A DNA stretch of 24,771 bases from JAGOLU01 sp037138475 (GTDB lineage Bacteria > Patescibacteriota > Microgenomatia > UBA1406 > GWC2-37-13): assembly GCA_037138475.1 (NCBI GenBank), contig JBAXII010000017.1:1-24771 (forward strand), read 5' to 3'. Below are positions 8,604 to 16,259 of the stretch, piece after piece. The translations under genes were made by a program, and so were the position numbers. Every line of letters begins with the position of its first letter. The stretch's first letter is position 1. The notes below the pieces were generated by a model. That model had not been told where the DNA came from and did not search any database. It worked only from the letters and a program-made list of their open reading frames with translations.

Positions 8604-9431
8604 ATGGATCAATATATATTAGAGTGTATCAAATACTATGCCGTCCAAGGAAAGGCGCTGACGGAACGTGAGCTTTGGCTCTACATGACTTTTGGAACAA
8701 CTAAAGAACATCTTCGTGGGGAATTGACTCGGTTAGCGAACATGGGGATGATAGTGCTAGGTGATGGACGATATACCCTTTCCACATATACCCAAAATCT
8801 GACTCACGGGATACAGCGGGACATTTGTACCAGAGAAAAACTCCAGCTCACTGCACCATTTCTCAAAATACTCAAGAGGATCCCATGGGTTGAGTGTATC
8901 TGTCTCACGGGAAGCTGTGGCATATCAAATGCGGTAGCCGAGGATGATATAGATTTGATGCTGTTGACATCCGAAAAACGACTTTTTACCACTCGTCTCA
9001 CCGTCATGCTCATCGCTACAGTCATGGGAGTACGACGAAAGAGAGGAGTTGTGCAGGATCCAAATGCTGTATGTATGAATCTATGGTTGGATGCATCTGA
9101 TTTGTCAGTGCCCGTGGTGAAACGGTCACGCTATGCAGCACGCGAAATAGCACAAATGCAGATGTTGTATGAACGAAGTGAGGGTAGCCTCGGTCGATTT
9201 GTGCTCGAAAATAGATGGATAGAGGAGCAGCTGCCAAACCTATACCAAGAATATGTCGACAAAAAATCTTCCTCATTCGTACCTGTCCACAAGCCAAATA
9301 TGATCCTTGACCTGATTGAAACTCTTGCCAAAAAGATTCAACTTAAATATATCAAAATGCATCAAACCACAGAGCTGATCACCGAAACACAGCTTTGGTT
9401 CCACCCTTTGGACCGAAGTCACCTATCGTGA
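8604..9431 (+). CDS. Winged-helix/nucleotidyltransferase-domain protein
   Basis: A 275-residue protein. Residues 1-75 look like a winged helix ('ALTERELWLYMTFG', 'LTRLANMGMIVLGDGRYTL'). Residues about 95-170 carry a polymerase-beta-type nucleotidyltransferase core, with Gly103-Ser104 in 'CLTGSCGISNA' and Asp115-x-Asp117 in 'EDDIDLMLL'. A third acid may be the Asp in 'NLWLDASDL'. The rest is helical. This layout resembles small nucleotidyltransferases that modify RNA, protein or small molecules, but the substrate cannot be named. It shares a short divergent promoter region with the PEGA gene, and tRNA-Leu follows 49 bp later. It is not obviously homologous to the nucleotidyltransferase at 20236 beyond the shared core motif. 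Confidence 0.7.
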   Translation: MDQYILECIKYYAVQGKALTERELWLYMTFGTTKEHLRGELTRLANMGMIVLGDGRYTLSTYTQNLTHGIQRDICTREKLQLTAPFLKILKRIPWVECICLTGSCGISNAVAEDDIDLMLLTSEKRLFTTRLTVMLIATVMGVRRKRGVVQDPNAVCMNLWLDASDLSVPVVKRSRYAAREIAQMQMLYERSEGSLGRFVLENRWIEEQLPNLYQEYVDKKSSSFVPVHKPNMILDLIETLAKKIQLKYIKMHQTTELITETQLWFHPLDRSHLS

Positions 9432-9460
9432 GAAGCACGGCCGAAGCGGGATCTATTCGG

Positions 9461-9466
9461 TATAAT
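9461..9466 (+). promoter_or_regulatory. -10 box for tRNA-Leu
   Basis: A perfect TATAAT lies 14 nt before the first base of tRNA-Leu. No good -35 is seen at the expected distance. Confidence 0.45.
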
Positions 9467-9480
9467 CTACCCAAGTCGAA

Positions 9481-9562
9481 GCCGCAGTGTTGAAATTGGC
9501 AGACAAGCACGTCTCAGAAGCGTGTGGGTAAAACCATGTGGGTTCAACTCCCACCTGCGGCA
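9481..9562 (+). tRNA. tRNA-Leu (anticodon CAG)
   Basis: An 82-nt class II tRNA. The acceptor GCCGCAG/CTGCGGC is perfect, the anticodon loop CTCAGAA gives CAG (reads CTG), a short variable arm of the type GGT-AAA-ACC is present, and the T arm is GTGGG-TTCAACT-CCCAC. The discriminator A is typical of Leu. CCA is not encoded. Confidence 0.93.
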
Positions 9563-9570
9563 CAAGAATT

Positions 9571-9675
9571 AGTCAACAGTCGTTAGTCAAAAGTCGTCAG
9601 TCATAAGTCATGAGTTGTTGGTCTTAATCCTTTAGCCTTAAGTCTTTAGACTTTAGTCTTAGCTCTTTTCTCCTT
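9571..9675. repeat. Fifteen phased seven-base units between two tRNA genes
   Basis: From 9571 to 9675 the sequence divides without slip into fifteen heptamers. The first six begin AGTC (AGTCAAC, AGTCGTT, AGTCAAA, AGTCGTC, AGTCATA, AGTCATG). The later ones degrade to AGCCTTA, AGTCTTT, AGACTTT and AGTCTTA. The block starts 8 nt after tRNA-Leu and ends exactly at the first base of tRNA-Ser. Read on the other strand the later units resemble the GGCTAAA array at the window's end. Confidence 0.8.
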
Positions 9676-9762
9676 GGAGGTATCGCATAGATGGCCTATT
9701 GCGAAGGTTTGCTAAACCTTTGAGCTTTACAGCTCACATGGGTTCGAATCCCATTACCTCCG
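9676..9762 (+). tRNA. tRNA-Ser (anticodon GCT)
   Basis: An 87-nt class II tRNA. The acceptor GGAGGTA/TACCTCC is perfect, the anticodon stem is AAGGT/ACCTT, the loop TTGCTAA gives GCT (reads AGC/AGT), a long variable arm TGAGC...GCTCA is present, and the T arm is ATGGG-TTCGAAT-CCCAT. The discriminator is G. The last 23 bases of the gene plus one following base recur at 10371-10394. Confidence 0.95.
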
Positions 9763-9806
9763 CATTCTGTGCTCGCAGAAACTAAAAATTCCGCATTTCT
9801 TCGCAC

Positions 9807-10241
9807 ATGATCGCTATAAAAAAACCTGTTGGATTTGTATCTACGTTTGGGGCGGTTGGGTGCTTTGTGATGTGTAAAGGCGAAATGCTCCTTTTGGAGC
9901 GGTTAGAGAAAACGCAAGAAAAAAGCGAATGGGGATTGCCAGGCGGTAAGATAGACGGAAGTGAATCGCCACGGGAGGCGATGAAACGAGAGCTTTATGA
10001 AGAAACTGGTATTTCGTGTGATGCGGCGAATTTTCAGTATGTGGCAAAAGTATATGTGACACAAAGAAGTGACTGCTTTGAATTCTCTATATTTTCCCTT
10101 ACATATGCAGTGAGACCGCGAGTAATTATAGATTTGGAAGAGCATACGGATTTTGGTTGGGTGATTCCAAGAGAAGCTGAAGACCGACGTCTCATGGAGG
10201 CTCTACCAAAATGTATGCGTATTGCAGGTTTACTCCCATAG
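9807..10241 (+). CDS. NUDIX hydrolase
   Basis: A 144-residue single-domain protein that hydrolyses a nucleoside diphosphate linked to another group (X). The full Nudix box GX5EX7REUXEEXGU is present, from 'GKIDGSESP' through 'RELYEETGI' (about residues 47-69), including both metal-binding glutamates. 'EWGLPGGKI' precedes it as usual. Length and layout fit MutT/ADP-ribose-pyrophosphatase-like enzymes; the substrate cannot be told from the box alone. The gene lies alone between two copies of the tRNA-Ser 3' end, which suggests it may have come with, or been trapped by, an integration event. Confidence 0.9.
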   Translation: MIAIKKPVGFVSTFGAVGCFVMCKGEMLLLERLEKTQEKSEWGLPGGKIDGSESPREAMKRELYEETGISCDAANFQYVAKVYVTQRSDCFEFSIFSLTYAVRPRVIIDLEEHTDFGWVIPREAEDRRLMEALPKCMRIAGLLP

Positions 10242-10370
10242 GAGTTCCCTCTCTATAAAATGATATGGAATTTTCCTCTACCTATTTTAGTTGTGACGAG
10301 GGCTCGCTCTTGTAAATTAAATTGCCACGCTATACGATCTATATCCACGATTTGTACCACAAAACCAATA

Positions 10371-10394
10371 GGGTTCGAATCCCATTACCTCCGC
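10371..10394 (+). repeat. Partial copy of tRNA-Ser 3' end (attR-like)
   Basis: This is identical to 9740-9763. Bases just upstream cannot form the outer T-stem pairs, so this is not a functional tRNA. It lies 18 bp beyond the 3' side of the minus-strand alkyltransferase gene's stop. Confidence 0.75.
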
Positions 10395-10412
10395 CAGTTT
10401 GGAGTACAACAC

Positions 10413-10778
10413 TCACATATTTACTCCCTCTACCTTCAACAGCTTTCGTTTGCCTTCAGTGCCTCCCGTACCTGAATACTTGCCGATCTTGCCATCTGAT
10501 CTGATGACTCTGTGACAGGGGACTGCGGGCGCAAAGGGATTTGAGCCTACTGCCGTACCCACCGCACGGACAGCCTTTGGACGGCCTATACGTCTCGCAA
10601 TCTCACCATACGACACGACTGATCCTCGAGGGATCTGAAGCAGTGCCAGCCAGACTGATTTTTGGAAATCAGTGGCTTTTGAGTCGTGTATTTGTTTTGC
10701 GAGAGATGTCATGTGCAGATTATATATCGCTTTTTCATACGCGCTGTATAATAACGGGAGTTCACTATCATAAGTCAC
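10413..10778 (-). CDS. ogt: Methylated-DNA--[protein]-cysteine S-methyltransferase (short form)
   Basis: Suicide repair of O6-alkylguanine: the protein takes the alkyl group onto its own cysteine. The 121-residue protein has 'FQKSVWLALLQIPRG', 'VSYGEIARRIGRP', 'AVRAVGTAVGSNP' and the active-site 'VPCHRVI' with Cys88, followed by 'KYSGTGG'. Retention of the Cys in PCHR separates it from the alkyltransferase-like (PWHR) proteins. It has only the C-terminal catalytic domain, shorter than classical Ogt/Ada. Residues 1-22 are not obviously conserved, so Met23 is a possible start. leuS begins 89 bp away, divergent. Confidence 0.92.
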   Translation of the reverse strand: MTYDSELPLLYSAYEKAIYNLHMTSLAKQIHDSKATDFQKSVWLALLQIPRGSVVSYGEIARRIGRPKAVRAVGTAVGSNPFAPAVPCHRVIRSDGKIGKYSGTGGTEGKRKLLKVEGVNM

Positions 10779-10867
10779 ACCAAATCCTGGATGAAGTGTG
10801 GCATGTCATGGTTCGTCAGGCTCACCATGACACATGTATTTCATAACTCCAGAAATAACCCACATCT

Positions 10868-13393
10868 ATGGCAAGCACCAAATATCAACCCGCAATGTTT
10901 GAGACCAAGTGGCAGGAGAAGTGGGCCAAAGATCAGCTCTATAAAACTCCTCCGCATACAAAGGACAAGCAGAAAAAGAAATATGTCCTCGACATGTTCC
11001 CGTACCCTTCAGGAGCGGGGCTCCATGTCGGTCATGTAGAGGGATATACCGCGACAGACATCTACGCGCGCTACTGTAGGATGAAAGGGTATGCAGTCAT
11101 GCATCCGATGGGATTTGACTCGTTTGGACTCCCTGCTGAGAACTATGCGATAAAGACAGGCAAGCATCCTCAGATCACCACAGACGCGGCTATCGAAATG
11201 TTTACGTCGCAGATGAAAGCCGCAGGATTTTCATATGACTGGGACCTCGTGCTCGCAGCTCACTGGCCGAGCTACTACAAATGGACCCAGTGGCTTTTCC
11301 TTTTCTTGTACAAACGAGGCCTCGCCTACCGCAAAAAGCAAAATGTGAACTGGTGTCCAGGCTGCCATACCGTACTCGCCAATGAGCAGGTAGTGGATGG
11401 TGTGTGCGAGCGCTGTGATAGTGTGGTGATCCAAAAGGACATGGAGCAGTGGTTTTTCAAAATCACCGACTACTCTGAGCGGCTCCTGCAGGATCTCGAC
11501 AAAATCGACTGGCCACAAAGCACAAAGCTCGGCCAGGTGAACTGGATAGGAAAGAGCGAAGGTGCACATATCACCTGGAAGATATGTGATCAGTCTGGCA
11601 CAGAGACAGGGGATACGTTTACCGTATTTACCACGCGTGCCGACACGGTACCTGGCGCGAACTTTATCGTGATGGCTCCAGAGTCACCCCTAGTCGCCAC
11701 AGTGACAGTACCTGATCAGGCTCAAAAAGTCGCTGTGTACCAGGAACAAACAAAATCAAAAAAAGATCTTGAGCGACAGATGGACAAAAAAAAGACAGGA
11801 GTATTTTGTGGGCGATATGCGAAAAACCCTTTCAACGGTGCCATCGTGCCGATCTATGTCGCAGACTATGTACTGGGGAACTATGGCACTGGCGTCGTCA
11901 TGGGCATGAGTGGACATGATGAGAGAGACCGTGCCTTTGCGCTCGCCTTTGACATACCCACCATTTTCACGACTCAGGTGCCCGCAGGATACGAAGACGC
12001 AGGATCTCTAAAGGTCTGGTCAGGAGAAGGAACACAAATCAATAGCGGGGTAGGGTATGATGGTCTAGATCAACCACAAGCCTCAAAGCTCATCCTCGCC
12101 AAACTCCAAAAAGACGGGACAGGTACACCTCACGTGCAATACAAGCTGCGTGACTGGCTCATCTCTAGACAGCGATTCTGGGGAGCACCGATACCGATGA
12201 AAAAAACGCAAAGTGCAAAGTCAAAAATGCAAATTGACAGTCATTCTGATCCCGCCGTGGCGGGAGAAGAATCTCACTTTGAGTATACCCCTGTGCCGGA
12301 GTCGGAGCTTCCTGTGGTGCTGCCGATGGATGTGAAGTTTGACATCACGGGACGCTCGCCACTGACGGAGCATCCAGACTTTGCTGATCGTGAGGTCGAT
12401 ACGATGGACACCTTCGTCGACTCGTCCTGGTACTTTTTCCGTTTTGCCATGCTGGCGAGTGAAAAAGTCCGCACAGCTGCAGCAAATGGCACAGAGTCCA
12501 ATCCATTCGAAGACAAAACAGTGATGGAGCTCATGAAGTCGTGGTCACCGGTCGACCTCTATGTCGGAGGAGCAGAGCATACCGTGCTGCATCTGCTCTA
12601 CTCACGATTTCTCACTAAAGTCCTCTTTGATGCGGGCTACATAGACTTTGACGAACCATTCCTGAAGCTTCGCCATCAGGGCATCATCATGGGACCGGAT
12701 CATCGCAAGATGAGTAAGCGGTGGGGGAATGTGATCAACCCTTTGGATGTGATCGCGCAGTATGGCGCTGATACGCTGCGCATGTATGAGATGTTTATGG
12801 GCCCGCTCGACCAAATGAAGGCCTGGCAGGTCGAGTCAGTGTCTGGGGTCTACCGCTTCCTCTGCAGGGTCTGGAGTCTATCTGAGATGGTCATTGGAGC
12901 CAACTCTACTAACACACACAAAGACATCCTGGTCTCTCTCCACAAAACGATCAAAAAGGTTGACAGTGACGTGACTGAGCTGAAGTTCAACACGGCCATT
13001 GCCATGATGATGGAGCACATCAATATCTGGGAAAAGGTAGGAGCTGTGCACTGCTCGGTCTCTGATCTGCAGAAGTTCCTCATCCTCCTGGCGCCGTTTG
13101 CACCCTTTATCACTGAGGAGCTGTGGAGCATGCTGGGTGCACAGAAGTCTATCCACCTTGAGCATTACCCTGAGTATGACCCCGCGCTGTTGGTAGCAGA
13201 TGAGATCGAAGTCCCCGTACAGGTCAATGGGAAGGTGCGAGACACACTCCTTGTGCTAGCCGCTGAGGCTCAAGATGAGTCTAGTGTAGTAGCCCGCGCC
13301 CTCGCCTCTGAAAAAGTGCAGAAGTTCCTCCCGGGTACACCCAAAAAGGTGATCTTCGTTCCTGGACGGATCCTGAATCTGATTGCGCAGTGA
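10868..13393 (+). CDS. leuS: Leucyl-tRNA synthetase
   Basis: Charges tRNA-Leu with leucine. The 841-residue class I synthetase has the HIGH-type signature HVGH at 53-56, a zinc-type insert CPGC (163-166) ... CERC (180-183), an editing domain with 'GHDERDRAFA', 'WGAPIPM' near 440, KMSKR at 614-618 and an anticodon-binding region ending in 'KVIFVPGRILNLIAQ'. Between 'WGAPIPM' and 'PVPESELPV' lie about 28 extra residues (about 447-475), encoded by heptameric repeat units and a palindromic element (see findings). Length is normal. tRNA-Leu(CAG) lies 1.3 kb upstream. The gene is more GC-rich than its downstream neighbour. Confidence 0.98.
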   Translation: MASTKYQPAMFETKWQEKWAKDQLYKTPPHTKDKQKKKYVLDMFPYPSGAGLHVGHVEGYTATDIYARYCRMKGYAVMHPMGFDSFGLPAENYAIKTGKHPQITTDAAIEMFTSQMKAAGFSYDWDLVLAAHWPSYYKWTQWLFLFLYKRGLAYRKKQNVNWCPGCHTVLANEQVVDGVCERCDSVVIQKDMEQWFFKITDYSERLLQDLDKIDWPQSTKLGQVNWIGKSEGAHITWKICDQSGTETGDTFTVFTTRADTVPGANFIVMAPESPLVATVTVPDQAQKVAVYQEQTKSKKDLERQMDKKKTGVFCGRYAKNPFNGAIVPIYVADYVLGNYGTGVVMGMSGHDERDRAFALAFDIPTIFTTQVPAGYEDAGSLKVWSGEGTQINSGVGYDGLDQPQASKLILAKLQKDGTGTPHVQYKLRDWLISRQRFWGAPIPMKKTQSAKSKMQIDSHSDPAVAGEESHFEYTPVPESELPVVLPMDVKFDITGRSPLTEHPDFADREVDTMDTFVDSSWYFFRFAMLASEKVRTAAANGTESNPFEDKTVMELMKSWSPVDLYVGGAEHTVLHLLYSRFLTKVLFDAGYIDFDEPFLKLRHQGIIMGPDHRKMSKRWGNVINPLDVIAQYGADTLRMYEMFMGPLDQMKAWQVESVSGVYRFLCRVWSLSEMVIGANSTNTHKDILVSLHKTIKKVDSDVTELKFNTAIAMMMEHINIWEKVGAVHCSVSDLQKFLILLAPFAPFITEELWSMLGAQKSIHLEHYPEYDPALLVADEIEVPVQVNGKVRDTLLVLAAEAQDESSVVARALASEKVQKFLPGTPKKVIFVPGRILNLIAQ
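12208..12278. repeat. Repeat-derived insertion inside leuS (heptamers plus palindrome)
   Basis: 12208-12242 reads as seven-base units GCAAAGT, GCAAAGT, CAAAAAT, GCAAATT, GACAGTC. The next part is a palindromic element with CCCGCC (12251-12256) and GGCGGG (12259-12264), flanked by GTCATTCTGAT and AGAAGAATCTC. The reading frame stays open and gives residues including 'SHSDPAVAGEESH'. The GTCATTCTGA...AGAATCTC frame is the form of a small palindromic repeat I recall from Patescibacteria and Chloroflexota genomes (memory, not a search). Confidence 0.7.
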
Positions 13394-13396
13394 TAT

Positions 13397-13424
13397 TTGA
13401 CCTGGTTTAAAATCACTGTATCAT
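13397..13424 (+). promoter_or_regulatory. Promoter for a probably leaderless methyltransferase mRNA
   Basis: TTGACC (13397-13402), a 16-bp spacer, then TATCAT (13419-13424). The expected start point, 7 nt after the -10, coincides with the ATG at 13431. No Shine-Dalgarno can exist in that case. Confidence 0.5.
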
Positions 13425-13430
13425 AGATGC

Positions 13431-15251
13431 ATGACCGAAGATCTGAAAACTCCGCATGCAGATGGAGAAAATATTCCCAACATAGCCAAGACTATTAGTC
13501 GACCAAATTGGTGGAAGGGATTACTAAGAACTAACGAGTACAAGGGTGATATTCAGGTTCCCCCAGTGACAGAAGACATGGTTTGGAAAATAGATAACTG
13601 GACTGATGCTCACCGTTCAGGCTTTCGAGATGAACAGATAGTGAAAGCAATGATTTTATCTGACAAAGAAGGCACACTTAGACCATCATATAAACTCGTA
13701 TTGGGACTGATCTACAGGTCCCTCGTAAGAGCTGATTTGCCAAACGCAGAGATGGAAGCGTGGCATTTAATGGCTTCAAAAATATCAAATTCTGAGAAGA
13801 TAAAAGATGACAACCACGAAACAGTTCATAGAAATGGCGCATTACACAACTTGAACTTGGAAAAGATTGACTCGGAGATATCACTCGATGAAGATAGTGG
13901 CACCGTTCCCATAAAAAGATTGACTGCAGAGTATATCAATAGACTATCAGATAGTGAAAAAGAGCAAATACTCAAAATACTACTCCCCCTTTACGATCAA
14001 ATGCAGACACAAGAGTTCTTGGATATTGAAGGCTTGATCCCTGAAATCATCATGAGGTTGGATAAAAGTGACAAAAAAACAATACATACGATTATCTCTC
14101 ATATAGCGAATAATGTTCAAAATCTAAAATTTGATCCTGATTTTGATACTTGGATACAAGCAAGAACAGATGGATTTGGAGGGAAGCGTAACAATCTACA
14201 GATTTTATATGCCATGTGTCTTGAGTTTATTGGGTATAGAGGTGTCCTAGAATCATTAATTCTTCTACCAGAAAGCACAAACAAGGGCAAATTACTTGCA
14301 ATTGCAGCTTTTCCCAGACAATACACCAAAACTCTTAACACGATAAGACAACTTGTTGTGGATAGTCAAGATGATACAACAAGGAAACTATTTGAGCAGG
14401 CAGGAAAAAAGCTTATGGGTTTTGATCCTGAGGACGCGAGACCATTTTTTACAAGTATTATAGATTTCTATAATGCGGTAGATCCCATGCCCATATCCGG
14501 AGAAGCAAATCCTTACATTGATCCTCAATCCGAACAAATGGATCTCCTCGTGAAATATTTGAGAGCAGGTGATCGGGTGCTTGACATGGGTGCGGGAGAA
14601 GGACGCCTCACAAAGCCAGTGCTTGAGTTAGGCGCGGATGTCACCGCAGTTGATCCTAATCCAGCTCTTCTAGCAAAACTTCATGACACAATCACACCTG
14701 AATATAGGATTGGGTTGACTACAAAACTTGGCACGATGAACGATTCTAAAGTAGAAGATGGTTCTATCGATCTAGAATTTGACTTTGGTCGTGTAGTACA
14801 ACATACCGAAAATCTCGCTTGGACTTTGAGAGAGAAATACAGAGTCCTTAAACCAGGTGGGATTTTGATGCTGGACTTTGGCGATAAGGACAAAGGGTAC
14901 TACCTACAGAGTCGCAAAAGATATGCACATGTTATACAAAATCTGTGGGGTGCAAACGGTGCTGATTTTGGAAACAAGATACTTGCCCTCAGCAATCACA
15001 TAGTCGATAGCCCACGTGATGAACAGAACTTTTTAAATAGACAGGTTTTTAGTGAGGAAGAGGTGTGCCAAGCCCTAAAAAATGAGGGTTTTGAAATCAT
15101 TGAAGTTCAACGAAAACCCATTTTCAAAGACACTGATGATCAAAATATATACGTAGTCGCAAAAAAGATACGTAAGAAACCCTTCCTACAAGTAACTGAG
15201 GCTAGAGGCAATGAAGCAAGCTCTACAGGAAAACCCAACTATCTGTATTGA
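13431..15251 (+). CDS. Large helical protein with C-terminal SAM-dependent methyltransferase domain
   Basis: A 606-residue protein. About 1-365 are mostly alpha-helical and unrecognised, with no membrane segment. About 375-580 form a class I methyltransferase: motif I 'VLDMGAGEGRL' near residue 383, 'ADVTAVDPNP' (motif II acid), 'EFDFGRVVQHTEN' (motif IV) and 'YRVLKPGGILMLDFG' (motif V). The tail 'FSEEEVCQALKNEGFEIIEV' is typical of small-molecule or methyltransferase_11-type folds. The N-terminal half may bind a partner or substrate. The gene is visibly more AT-rich than leuS. A promoter at 13397-13424 would make its mRNA leaderless. It converges on the TrmB-family gene with 4 bp between stops. 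The substrate is unknown. Confidence 0.75.
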   Translation: MTEDLKTPHADGENIPNIAKTISRPNWWKGLLRTNEYKGDIQVPPVTEDMVWKIDNWTDAHRSGFRDEQIVKAMILSDKEGTLRPSYKLVLGLIYRSLVRADLPNAEMEAWHLMASKISNSEKIKDDNHETVHRNGALHNLNLEKIDSEISLDEDSGTVPIKRLTAEYINRLSDSEKEQILKILLPLYDQMQTQEFLDIEGLIPEIIMRLDKSDKKTIHTIISHIANNVQNLKFDPDFDTWIQARTDGFGGKRNNLQILYAMCLEFIGYRGVLESLILLPESTNKGKLLAIAAFPRQYTKTLNTIRQLVVDSQDDTTRKLFEQAGKKLMGFDPEDARPFFTSIIDFYNAVDPMPISGEANPYIDPQSEQMDLLVKYLRAGDRVLDMGAGEGRLTKPVLELGADVTAVDPNPALLAKLHDTITPEYRIGLTTKLGTMNDSKVEDGSIDLEFDFGRVVQHTENLAWTLREKYRVLKPGGILMLDFGDKDKGYYLQSRKRYAHVIQNLWGANGADFGNKILALSNHIVDSPRDEQNFLNRQVFSEEEVCQALKNEGFEIIEVQRKPIFKDTDDQNIYVVAKKIRKKPFLQVTEARGNEASSTGKPNYLY

Positions 15252-15255
15252 AGTG

Positions 15256-16029
15256 CTATTTTTGAGTCTGAATTGCCCCTTTCCACGCAAGTGCAAAGAC
15301 AGATCGCATCGTAGCTGCGATGCGAGGATGATCGATGATGATGCCTATCAGTGGCTCGCCCCTTTTAAAATGTATGAAGGCTACTTTATCTCCGTATATA
15401 TCGATCTCATGATGCATAGGGTATAGGACATCATCCACCTTCACTGACTCACGATCCTCATGTGGATCACGATCGATAAAGTCATCGGTCCATCCCTGGC
15501 CACTGATGATGGCCTTTGCATGTATTTTCCTTTTTGTACGCTGCTTTACATAGCTTGACTCAAGCCAGTAGTGTAGCGTGTCATCGATCTGGGTAACCTG
15601 GACAAAGGCAAGGATTTCTTGGCCGACTAAGAGAGTGTCTTCATATATCTTCTTGAGCCCTTCTACTCCCTCATAGGTACTCACCACGGGCTTTTCGGTG
15701 GAGAGGATATAGGTAGAGTTTAGGCTAGGCAGGATGCTGCGGAGGTCATCTCGGGCGCGCTGCTGGAGCTCAAACTGAGCCGTAGAGAGCTCGAGGAGGT
15801 GTTCTGGAGGGAGGGGGGAGAAGTGGAGCTTTTTATGGATATCCTCCTGTTTTACGAGGCCTTTGGCCTCAAGTCCATAGAGAGACTTGTAGATCGTAGC
15901 ACGGGGGATGGGGGCGAGCTTGGCGATGAGCACGCTCGCCTGGACCTGGCCCAGGGCGAGGAGGAGTTCGTAGACTTTAGCCTCATTTGAGGTCAAACCG
16001 AGGGTCTGGAGGAGGGGGGAGTAGTCCAT
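15256..16029 (-). CDS. TrmB-family transcriptional regulator
   Basis: A DNA-binding regulator of the TrmB type. Starting at ATG 16029 it has 257 residues; a TTG at 16044 would add five. About 10-75 form a winged helix ('LGLTSNEAKVYELLLALG', 'IPRATIYKSLYGLEAKGLV'), a coiled-coil stretch follows (about 90-115), and a C-terminal effector domain fills about 120-250 ('YEGVEGLKKIYEDTLL', 'HHEIDIYGDKVAFIHF'). In the family this part senses sugars or other ligands or forms dimers. TTTGTCA motifs lie directly at and upstream of the start, which would suit autoregulation. The ligand is unknown. It converges on the methyltransferase gene. Confidence 0.85.
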   Translation of the reverse strand: MDYSPLLQTLGLTSNEAKVYELLLALGQVQASVLIAKLAPIPRATIYKSLYGLEAKGLVKQEDIHKKLHFSPLPPEHLLELSTAQFELQQRARDDLRSILPSLNSTYILSTEKPVVSTYEGVEGLKKIYEDTLLVGQEILAFVQVTQIDDTLHYWLESSYVKQRTKRKIHAKAIISGQGWTDDFIDRDPHEDRESVKVDDVLYPMHHEIDIYGDKVAFIHFKRGEPLIGIIIDHPRIAATMRSVFALAWKGAIQTQK

Positions 16030-16030
16030 G

Positions 16031-16113
16031 TTTGTCACGCACAATCTACAACTTTTTAGAAATTTGAGCTTAGATACAGTATTTTACCATATTTGTCATA
16101 TGGGAGTGACAAA
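16031..16113. promoter_or_regulatory. TTTGTCA inverted repeat, candidate operator
   Basis: TTTGTCA (16092-16098) and TGACAAA (16107-16113) form a perfect 7-bp inverted repeat with 8-bp spacing. A third TTTGTCA at 16031-16037 lies at the TrmB-family gene's start codon. It could be the regulator's own operator and may reach the 16225 promoter about 110 bp away. Confidence 0.4.
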
Positions 16114-16224
16114 GATGAGTAGATTTCTGACCCTTTTAGCATACTGAGCAGGATCTGAGCTCAAAAGTGCCCCACTTTCAGACTTTATAGACTTTCCCCT
16201 TTAGACTATATTTGTATATACCCC

Positions 16225-16253
16225 TTGACAATGCAGATCCCATAGTATATACT
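16225..16253 (+). promoter_or_regulatory. Consensus sigma-70 promoter
   Basis: TTGACA (16225-16230), exactly 17 bp, TATACT (16248-16253). This is the best promoter in the window. No credible ORF begins downstream for about 780 nt, so it probably drives the structured RNA listed next. Confidence 0.8.
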
Positions 16254-16259
16254 TTGATC

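Larger units (their letters stand above)
9740..10394. mobile_element. Segment bounded by 24-bp repeats of the tRNA-Ser 3' end (att-like)
   Basis: The 24 bases at 9740-9763 (3' end of tRNA-Ser from the T arm) are repeated exactly at 10371-10394. The match stops abruptly on both sides, and no 5' half of a tRNA precedes the second copy. This is the arrangement left when a tyrosine recombinase integrates into a tRNA 3' end. The enclosed roughly 630 bp hold only a NUDIX gene, so if an element entered here its integrase is gone. The second copy continues as GCCA, as if it kept an encoded CCA. A simple segmental duplication is the alternative. Confidence 0.5.

Noticed and set aside
10300..10396. A second complete tRNA-Ser
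   Set aside because: Only the 3' 24 bases match. The acceptor 5' strand, D arm, anticodon arm and outer T-stem pairs are missing.
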